A stretch of 12,195 nucleotides of DNA. Source: Burkholderiales bacterium. Lineage in GTDB: Bacteria; Pseudomonadota; Gammaproteobacteria; Burkholderiales; Burkholderiaceae. Of this stretch, positions 6,837-12,195 are shown in pieces. The notes beneath the pieces were generated by a model. It did not search any database. It saw only the letters and a program-made list of their open reading frames with translations, and was not told the DNA's origin. The stretch lies in contig CAHJWV010000750.1 of NCBI GenBank assembly GCA_903643055.1, forward strand, positions 1 through 12,195. The letters are read 5' to 3'. The position numbers and the translations under genes were made by a program. The stretch's first letter is position 1. The number at the start of each line of letters is the position of its first letter.

Positions 6837-7690
6837 GCGGTTCTTTCATTCAACACCGACCACGGCGTCAAGCGCCGCCCGGCGGCTCGGATCAGCGCGC
6901 TGCTGCCCATGCCGAGCGCGCCGATCAGCAGCATGCCGACAACGATGTTGGCGTAGTTCTGCACCGTGTACGACTCCCAGGTGTAGTAGCCGATACCGAA
7001 CTGGCCGGAGATCATCTCGGCCGTCACGAGGCAGAACCAGCAGGTGCCCATGCCGATCGACAAACCGGTGACGATGCTGGGCGCCGCGCCCGGCAGGATC
7101 ACGTCGCTAAACAGGCTCCAGCGCCCGCTGCCCAGGCTTCGCGCCGAGGCGATCAGGCGCGCGTCCACGCCGTCGACGCCATGGATGGTGTTGAGCAGGA
7201 TCGGGAACAGCGCGCCGATGAAGGTGATGAACACCATGCTGCCTTCGGACGATGGAAACATCAGGATCGCCAGCGGAATCCACGCGACTGCGGGAATCGG
7301 CCGCAGCACTTCGAGCGGCGGCAGCAGGCCATCGCGTGCCCAACGCCAGCGCCCGATCAGCAGGCCCAGGCCGATGCCCAGCACGGCGGCCAGCCCGAAG
7401 CCGACGGCAATGCGCATCAGGCTGCTGCCCAGATGCTGTAGCAGTTTCGGTGATTGAGCCAGCGCCCAGCCGGCGCGCAGCACCTCGCCGGGTGGCGGCA
7501 CATTGGCGAAGGTGACGACGCCCAGGTGCACGCGCCAGGTCGACAGCAGATGCCAGATCCACAGGCTGAGCGCGAGCGCTGCGGCCTGACACAGTAGGCG
7601 CCGCCAGGCGCTGAGCGCCCAGCGCAAGCGGCCGGGCGATGCCGTGGTGTGCGGCGGCTCGGTGGGGTTGAATGAGGCGGCCAGGCTCAT
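6833..7690 (-). CDS. ABC transporter permease, SsuC/TauC-like
   Basis: Inner-membrane permease of the second importer, 285 residues. About six hydrophobic segments are visible (near 33-50, 92-113, 133-147, 152-168, 205-228 and 248-268). The coupling loop is at 181-203 (ASARSLGSGRWSLF then VILPGAAP), in the usual place between the third and fourth-to-fifth segments of the family. Two cysteines lie in the segment GMGTCWFCLVTAEM. It starts 30 bases after the binding-protein gene and overlaps the ATPase gene by 4 bases. Family membership gives sulfonates, nitrate-like anions, taurine or thiamine precursors as typical cargo; the true substrate is unknown. Confidence 0.92.
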   Translation of the reverse strand: MSLAASFNPTEPPHTTASPGRLRWALSAWRRLLCQAAALALSLWIWHLLSTWRVHLGVVTFANVPPPGEVLRAGWALAQSPKLLQHLGSSLMRIAVGFGLAAVLGIGLGLLIGRWRWARDGLLPPLEVLRPIPAVAWIPLAILMFPSSEGSMVFITFIGALFPILLNTIHGVDGVDARLIASARSLGSGRWSLFSDVILPGAAPSIVTGLSIGMGTCWFCLVTAEMISGQFGIGYYTWESYTVQNYANIVVGMLLIGALGMGSSALIRAAGRRLTPWSVLNERTA

Positions 7691-7720
7691 CGCGGTCTTT
7701 CGCTGTGGCGCTCGATCAGG

Positions 7721-9145
7721 CTAGCGGGCCGCCAGCTTGGCCGCGCCGCTGCGCAGCGTGGCGTAGTCCAGCACCTGGCCCTTGTTGGCGCGGGCATAAG
7801 CGGTTGCGGCGTCTTTTTGCAGGAAGGCGCTCAACTGGCCTTTGGCGTCGCTGGCGAAATAAGACAGCGGTGCCAGCAGCTTGATGTGGTGGATCAGGTC
7901 GTGCACGTAGACCGCGCGCACCGTCTTGCCGGAGGCCTCGGCCTGGCGCAAGCCATCGAAGGCCGATTCGATGTTGGCGTAGTAGCGCACCCGGGCTTCG
8001 CCCTGCACCCACAGACCGGCGACGCGCTGGAAGTCGGTGATCGGCTTGCCGCTCGCGTGGTCATTGGCCTTCAGCGGCAGCTTGTCGTCGTTCGCCAGTT
8101 GCGCCTCATAGTTCAGGCCCGCGCGCTTAAAGGCCTCGCGCAGGTAGCCGTCGTCGATGAAGCTGTCCACCTGCAGGTCGACGTCGGTGCGGCGCAGCAG
8201 CTTCAGCGTGTCGATCGATGTCTTCAACGCGGTGCGGTAAGCCGGCTTCCAGGTGAAGTCGCGCGTCTGCAAGCCGAGCGGGCCGTGGTACAGGTAATTC
8301 ACCGGCGCTTCGATGCCGGTGATCTTCTCGATCAGCTCGCTGTATTTTTCGGGCTCGGCAGCCATCAGGCGGTCGGCCTCGATGGCTGCGCGCAGGAAGG
8401 CGGTTATCACTTCGGGGTACTTGCGCGCATAGTCGGCATTCACCAGCGAGCCATGGAAGGTGGGCGCGTTCGCCTGCGTGCCATCGAAGATCTTGCGGGC
8501 AAAGCCGCGGTGAACGAACAGCTCGGCGAAGGGCACGAAATCGGCATGCGCATCGATCTTGCCGGCCTGTAGCGCCGGGCCGGCGACCTCGGGTGCCTGG
8601 GTGACGATGGTGACGTCTTTCTCGGCATCCCAGCCCTGCGCCTGCACCGCGCGCAGCAGCATGCCGTGGGCCGTCGATGCGAAGGGCACCGAGATCGTGT
8701 GGCCCTTCAGTTCAGCCAATGAGGTGATCGGCGAATCCTTCGGCACGACGATGCCGTTGCCGCTGCCCAAGGTGCTGCCCGACAGCACCGTGATGAACAC
8801 GCTCTTCTTGCCGGCCTTCAGAAAGGCGGCGCCGTTGTTGGAGCCGGGGAAGTCGGCCATCGAGCCGATGTCGAGCTTGTCGGCCACCATCTCGTTGGTC
8901 AGCGGCGCGCCGGAACTGAAGTTCTTCCACTGCACGTCGTAAGTGACGTCCTTGTACTTGCCGTCGTGCGGCAGGTATTTGTCGAGCAGCTTCAGCTCAC
9001 GGATCAGCAGGCCGCCGGTGGCGCAGTTGATCGTCGTGTCTTGTGTGCCAATCGCCACGCGGATGGTCTCGGCATGGCTGGGAGCGGTCAGGGCCGACAG
9101 GCTGAGCGCCAGCACCAAGGCGGGCAGGGATGGGAACGGATTCAT
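7721..9145 (-). CDS. ABC substrate-binding protein with extra C-terminal (NosL-like?) domain
   Basis: Periplasmic binding protein, 474 residues, much longer than the usual 310-340 of the nitrate/sulfonate/taurine family. The signal peptide ends near residue 25 (SHA before ETIRVAIG). Residues 27 to about 340 form the binding-protein fold, with SSGAPLTNEMVADKLDIGSMADFPG, GNGIVVPKDSPI, VPFASTAHGMLL and DYARKYPEVITAFLRAAIEADR. Cys41 (TTINCATGG) is the only cysteine. Residues about 375-465 form an added segment whose order of elements (RVRYYANIESAFDGLR, AVYVHDLI, SYFASDAKGQLSAF, AYARANKGQVLDY) recalls the NosL fold without its metal-binding cysteine. The frame is open further upstream, but the ATG at 9145 is chosen because GAGAGGAAA precedes it and the signal peptide begins there. 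It probably delivers the substrate of the flavoprotein system. Family is firm; the added domain is an inference. Confidence 0.9.
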   Translation of the reverse strand: MNPFPSLPALVLALSLSALTAPSHAETIRVAIGTQDTTINCATGGLLIRELKLLDKYLPHDGKYKDVTYDVQWKNFSSGAPLTNEMVADKLDIGSMADFPGSNNGAAFLKAGKKSVFITVLSGSTLGSGNGIVVPKDSPITSLAELKGHTISVPFASTAHGMLLRAVQAQGWDAEKDVTIVTQAPEVAGPALQAGKIDAHADFVPFAELFVHRGFARKIFDGTQANAPTFHGSLVNADYARKYPEVITAFLRAAIEADRLMAAEPEKYSELIEKITGIEAPVNYLYHGPLGLQTRDFTWKPAYRTALKTSIDTLKLLRRTDVDLQVDSFIDDGYLREAFKRAGLNYEAQLANDDKLPLKANDHASGKPITDFQRVAGLWVQGEARVRYYANIESAFDGLRQAEASGKTVRAVYVHDLIHHIKLLAPLSYFASDAKGQLSAFLQKDAATAYARANKGQVLDYATLRSGAAKLAAR

Positions 9146-9273
9146 CGAGGTTTCCTCTCGGTCAAACAAGAACAAAGAACGGGAACAAAGCACAGGCGCA
9201 GGCCAGCGGGGACAGAAAAAGAAGGGAAAGAGAACGCTTTGGGCAGGTCGAATGCGCCAGCGGCAGATCGGGC
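9146..9273 (-). other. 128-base gap before the binding-protein gene
   Basis: This is the largest gap within the regulator-to-DUF971 block and is pyrimidine-rich on the transcribed - strand. It holds a short direct repeat, GAACAAAG on +, at 9170-9177 and 9183-9190, 13 bases apart, ending about 25 bases upstream of the start codon. The ribosome site AGAGGAAA lies just before the ATG. An internal promoter or mRNA processing site would fit this gap, but I see no clear -35/-10 pair. Confidence 0.4.
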
Positions 9274-9528
9274 CTAACGCAGCAGATACGGGATGTCGAC
9301 ATGCACCGCGCCGGTCGGGCAGTCTTTCTCGCAAGGCATGCAGTACCAGCATTCGTCGAACTTCATGTAGGCGGTGCCACGGCTGAGATCGATGGCCAGC
9401 ACATCGAGCGGGCAGACATCGACACACACGGTGCAACCCTTGTGCGCGATGCATTTGTCGGCATCGACGGTGACGGGCACGCTGCTCGGGTTCAGCGCGA
9501 TGGTGTGGATCGGGATTGGCAGGTTCAT
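9274..9528 (-). CDS. Two-cluster [4Fe-4S] ferredoxin, AprB-like partner of the flavoprotein
   Basis: An 84-residue cytoplasmic electron carrier. Eight cysteines are arranged as two motifs: C26-x5-C32-x2-C35-x3-C39-P and C60-x2-C63-x2-C66-x3-C70-P. Each set can contribute to a [4Fe-4S] cluster, so two clusters are expected. The long x5 insert in the first motif and ECWYC in the second recall the ferredoxin part of the beta subunit of adenylylsulfate reductase, which lacks a signal peptide as this does. It follows the flavoprotein gene by 27 bases and most likely passes electrons to or from its FAD. True AprB has a longer C-terminal tail that is missing here. Confidence 0.92.
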   Translation of the reverse strand: MNLPIPIHTIALNPSSVPVTVDADKCIAHKGCTVCVDVCPLDVLAIDLSRGTAYMKFDECWYCMPCEKDCPTGAVHVDIPYLLR

Positions 9529-9555
9529 CAGGGCGTTCCGGCGGGGTGGGGCGGG

Positions 9556-11286
9556 TCAGGCGGTCAGCGCTTCGGAGTCGATGCGCAGGTGTTGGTAGGC
9601 GGCTTGCTCACGCGCATCGATCGGAATCACATAAGGCTCGATCGGCCGCTTAAAGCTGACCATCTGGCCTTGGGCGTTCTTCTGCAATTGCGCATGAACA
9701 AACCAGTTGGCATCGTCGCGTTCGGGGTGATCGACGCGCGCGTGGTAAAGGCCCCAGCGGCTCTCGGTGCGATAGAGCGAAGCCCGTGCGGCCATCTCGG
9801 CGCAGTCACGGATGAAGTGCACCTCCATCGCCCGCATCAGCTCGTGCGCGTCTCGCGCCTGCAAGGCATCGAGGTCATGGCGGATGCCTTCGAAACGCTC
9901 CAGGCCGATCTCCATCTTGCGCGTGACCTTCGGTGGCTGCAGGTAGTCATTGACCATGCGGCGCAGCTTGTATTCGACCTGCGCTGGCGGCAGCCCGCGC
10001 TCCCGGTGCAAGGGGGCATAGACACGCTGGCGCTCGGCCTCGACCTGCTGCGCATCGAGCGCGGGCAGCTCATGCTCGGCGCAATGGCGTGCTGCGCTTT
10101 CGCCGGCAATGCGGCCATAGACGAAGGCGCCGAGCATGTAGTTGTGCGGCACGCAGGCCAGATCGCCGGCGGCATGCAGGCCGGCCACGGTGGTCTGCGC
10201 GTGTTCGTTGACCCATACGCCCGACGCCGAGTGGCCGCTGCACAGGCCGATCTCGGAGATGTGCATCTCGACCATGCGCTCGCGGTAGTCGGTGCCGCGC
10301 CCGGCGTGAAAGCGGCCGCGGCTGGGCCGCTCGTTGCTGTGCAGAATGGTCTCGATCTGCGAGATGGTTTCTTCAGCGAGGTGGTCGAGCTTCAGGAACA
10401 CCGGGCCGCGCCCGCCTTCCAGTTCCTGATGGAACTCCCACATCATCTGGCCGCTCCAGTAGTCGCATTCGATGAAGCGCTCGCCCTGGTTGTTGGCGGT
10501 GAAGCCACCGAACGGGCCGGTGACGTAAGCGCAGGCGGGGCCGTTGTAGTCCTTGATCAAGGGGTTGATCTGGAAGCATTCGATGCCCGAGAGCTCGGCC
10601 CCGGCGTGGTAGGCCATGCTGTAGCCGTCGCCCGCGTTGGTCGGGTTCTCGTAGGTGCCGAACAGATAGCCCGATGCGGGCAGGCCGAGCCGCCCGGCCG
10701 CGCCGGTGCTGAGCACCACCGATTTGGCGCGGATCACGTGGAACTCGGCGCTGCGGCAATCGAACGCCATCACGCCGGCAATCTCGCCGTTTGCACCGGT
10801 CAGCAAGCGGGTGGCGACCAGGCGGTTCTCGATCTCGACGCGGGTGCGCTTGAGCTGTTTGTAGAGCACCTTCTTGATGTCGTGCCCCTCGGGCATCGGC
10901 AGAACATAACTTCCCATGTGATGGACTTTCTTGACCGCGTAATCGCCAGTCTCGTCGCGCTCGAAGCGCACGCCCCAGCGCGCCAGCTCTTCGATCATCG
11001 AGAAGCTGTTGTTGGCATAAGCCAGCACGGTGTTCTGGTTGACGATGCCATCGTTGGCGATGGTGATCTCGCGCACGTACTGCTCGGCCGTCGCGTGGCC
11101 GGGAATGATGGCGTTGTTCAGGCCGTCCATGCCCATTGAGATCGCGCCGCTGCGCTTGACGTTGGCCTTCTCGAGCAGCAGCACGTTGAGCGCCGGGTTG
11201 GCCTGCTTGGCCTTCACCGCGGCCATCGGGCCGGCGGTGCCGCCGCCGATCACGAGCACGTCCACCGTGCGTTCGATGGTGTTCAT
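9556..11286 (-). CDS. AprA-like FAD flavoprotein (fumarate reductase/succinate dehydrogenase superfamily)
   Basis: A 576-residue soluble flavoenzyme without signal peptide. The N-terminal FAD fold has VIGGGTAG (12-19), the acidic end of the second strand in LLLEK (E39), and VKRSGAISMGMDGLNN (43-58), which closely resembles the flavin-binding segment of AprA. A second FAD motif, GLHAAGD, is at 369-375. The capping-domain region carries NAGDGYSMAYHAGAELSG (217-234). The segment CSGHSASGVWVN (349-360) aligns with the AprA active-site GSHSG region, making H352 a catalytic candidate. The C-terminal helical domain shows RTESRWGLYHARVDHPERDD (506-525), typical of the superfamily. Reaction and substrate are unknown; it probably oxidises or reduces an imported compound with the neighbouring ferredoxin. 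It is coupled to gntR through ATGA. True sulfate-reducer AprA is about 650 residues and sits with sat and qmo genes, which are absent here. Confidence 0.9.
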   Translation of the reverse strand: MNTIERTVDVLVIGGGTAGPMAAVKAKQANPALNVLLLEKANVKRSGAISMGMDGLNNAIIPGHATAEQYVREITIANDGIVNQNTVLAYANNSFSMIEELARWGVRFERDETGDYAVKKVHHMGSYVLPMPEGHDIKKVLYKQLKRTRVEIENRLVATRLLTGANGEIAGVMAFDCRSAEFHVIRAKSVVLSTGAAGRLGLPASGYLFGTYENPTNAGDGYSMAYHAGAELSGIECFQINPLIKDYNGPACAYVTGPFGGFTANNQGERFIECDYWSGQMMWEFHQELEGGRGPVFLKLDHLAEETISQIETILHSNERPSRGRFHAGRGTDYRERMVEMHISEIGLCSGHSASGVWVNEHAQTTVAGLHAAGDLACVPHNYMLGAFVYGRIAGESAARHCAEHELPALDAQQVEAERQRVYAPLHRERGLPPAQVEYKLRRMVNDYLQPPKVTRKMEIGLERFEGIRHDLDALQARDAHELMRAMEVHFIRDCAEMAARASLYRTESRWGLYHARVDHPERDDANWFVHAQLQKNAQGQMVSFKRPIEPYVIPIDAREQAAYQHLRIDSEALTA

Positions 11287-12080
11287 TGCGAGCCTCCGGA
11301 TTGACGGTCAATGCGCAGCCGGAACTGGAAGTTGTCGGCGCGGCAATAAAGGATTTCGTGGTCGATCGGTCGGCCATTGCGGTCGTGCGTGAGCCGCTCG
11401 ACCCGCAGCACCGGGCTGCCCGCGGCCAGCTCCAGCGCGTGCGCAATGGCAGCGGGCGCGGCCACGGCATCGAGCGCCAGATCGGCATGGCCGAGCGGTG
11501 TGCCGAGGTCTTGTTCGATCATCAGGAAGATGTCTCGGCTTTCGAGCTTGCCTGCGGCCACCCGATCGCCGAGCGCTCGCGGCAGCCACGTCAGGTCGAC
11601 CGACAGCGGCCGGCCATCGAGCAGGCGAACGCGCTGGATGTGCGTCACCAGCGTGCCCGGCAGCAGATCGAGCCGGGCCGCGACGATGTCATCGGCGGGC
11701 ACCTGGCTGACGTCGATCACGCGGTTGCGGATCTGGCCTTGCGTGGCCATCGCTTCGCCCAGGCCTTGCAGGCGCGCCAGATGCTGAAAGGGCTTGGGCG
11801 CCGCGACGAACGAGCCGCGGCCGACCACCTTGACGATCAGGCCTTGTTGCTCAAGCGCTTGCAGCGCATGCCGCACCGTGATGCGAGAGACGGCGTAGTG
11901 CCGCATCAGCGCCGACTCGGAAGGCAGCCGCTGATGCGGCGCCCAGGCGCGGCTGTCGATGCGCTGGCGCAGGTCTTCGCGCAAGCGGGTGTGCAGCGGC
12001 AGCGGGTTGTCGCGAACCAAGGCGCTGTCGGCCACAAGCTCGGTGGTAGGCGCATTCATCAACTGTGCAGGACTTGTCAT
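11283..12080 (-). CDS. GntR-family regulator, HutC subfamily (UTRA domain)
   Basis: A 265-residue DNA-binding regulator. The winged helix spans about 29-92: LHTRLREDLRQRI, then RLPSESALMRHYAVSRITVRHAL (51-73) and the wing VVGRGSFVA. A UTRA effector domain follows (about 110-260), with THIQRVRLLDGRPLSVDLTWLP and LRVERLTHDRNGRPIDHEILYCRADNFQF typical of HutC proteins that bind small metabolites. It probably represses its own operon and is released by a pathway ligand. The stop overlaps the flavoprotein ATG, so regulator and enzyme share a transcript. The ATG at 12080 sits inside a palindrome and lacks a ribosome site; an in-frame ATG at 12059 (MNAPTTEL) is the alternative and keeps the whole domain. 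Confidence 0.93.
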   Translation of the reverse strand: MTSPAQLMNAPTTELVADSALVRDNPLPLHTRLREDLRQRIDSRAWAPHQRLPSESALMRHYAVSRITVRHALQALEQQGLIVKVVGRGSFVAAPKPFQHLARLQGLGEAMATQGQIRNRVIDVSQVPADDIVAARLDLLPGTLVTHIQRVRLLDGRPLSVDLTWLPRALGDRVAAGKLESRDIFLMIEQDLGTPLGHADLALDAVAAPAAIAHALELAAGSPVLRVERLTHDRNGRPIDHEILYCRADNFQFRLRIDRQSGGSQ

Positions 12081-12088
12081 GACAGGTC
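12071..12088 (-). promoter_or_regulatory. Candidate GntR operator over the gntR start
   Basis: GACTTGTCATGACAGGTC is an 18-bp near-palindrome with a perfect 10-bp core, TGTCATGACA (12075-12084), and one mismatched pair. HutC-type GntR regulators usually bind short palindromes with GT..AC half-sites, so this fits autoregulation. On the - strand TTGCGG and TGTCAT, 16 bases apart, could serve as weak -35 and -10 boxes, which would place the operator on the promoter and favour the downstream start at 12059. A second short palindrome, ATTGCAAT, is at 12093-12100. Confidence 0.5.
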
Positions 12089-12195
12089 ATGCATTGCAAT
12101 CCGCAAGCCATCCCGAAGGGTGAGCGGTTCATCGCTGGCGAGCGTTGATGAGCAAAGGATTGGCGCGATTTTTAGACCAAGCAGGTGCCGCCCAC

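Noticed and set aside
9146..9454. Upstream extension of the binding-protein frame
   Set aside because: The extra residues overlap the ferredoxin gene in another frame, and the signal peptide and ribosome site mark the start at 9145.
9130..11139. 669-residue open frame on the + strand
   Set aside because: It lies opposite the flavoprotein and ferredoxin genes, shows no known domain, and is a by-product of high GC content.
9274..11286. True dissimilatory adenylylsulfate reductase AprBA
   Set aside because: The flavoprotein is shorter than AprA, the ferredoxin lacks the AprB tail, and sat, qmo and dsr genes are not present. The resemblance is kept only as 'AprA-like'.

Overview
The window is GC-rich (third codon positions mostly G or C) and reads like a chromosome segment of a heterotrophic betaproteobacterium. 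The order Burkholderiales, perhaps the Comamonadaceae/Rubrivivax-Ideonella group, is my best guess from codon usage, the style of the tau genes and the tRNA-Ala/Glu/Asp cluster. I could not test this by search.

Layout. Positions 1-307 hold three tRNA genes on the + strand (Ala-GGC, Glu-TTC, Asp-GTC), followed by a + strand terminator at about 315-349. From 350 to 597 there is no gene, only a short CTGC tandem repeat. Everything from 598 to about 12100 is on the - strand, so it should be read from right to left. A GntR/HutC-type regulator (start near 12080) is followed by an AprA-like FAD flavoprotein, a two-cluster [4Fe-4S] ferredoxin, an ABC importer of the sulfonate/nitrate/taurine family (binding protein with an unusual C-terminal extension, permease, ATPase), a HEAT-repeat protein, and a small zinc-binding-type DUF971 protein. 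After a 138-base gap comes a taurine cassette, tauA-tauB-tauC-tauD. A hairpin at 598-621 ends the array and faces the tRNA terminator.

How the genes may work together. The tau cassette imports taurine (2-aminoethanesulfonate), and TauD would release sulfite from it. In this sequence tauD is broken by one missing base in a C run (G run on the + strand, 1016-1018). This is either a sequencing error or a recent inactivation. The upstream block has the shape of a second, uncharacterised organosulfur or small-anion system: an importer plus a soluble redox pair that resembles the alpha and beta subunits of adenylylsulfate reductase (AprA/AprB). None of the usual dissimilatory sulfur genes (sat, qmo, dsr) are present. 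Tight coupling (ATGA overlaps at four junctions) and a shared strand suggest one or two transcription units. A palindrome, TGTCATGACA, sits on the annotated gntR start codon and is a good candidate for its operator.

The most interesting part is the GntR / AprA-like / ferredoxin / importer / HEAT / DUF971 block. I recognise the protein families but not the substrate or the reaction.
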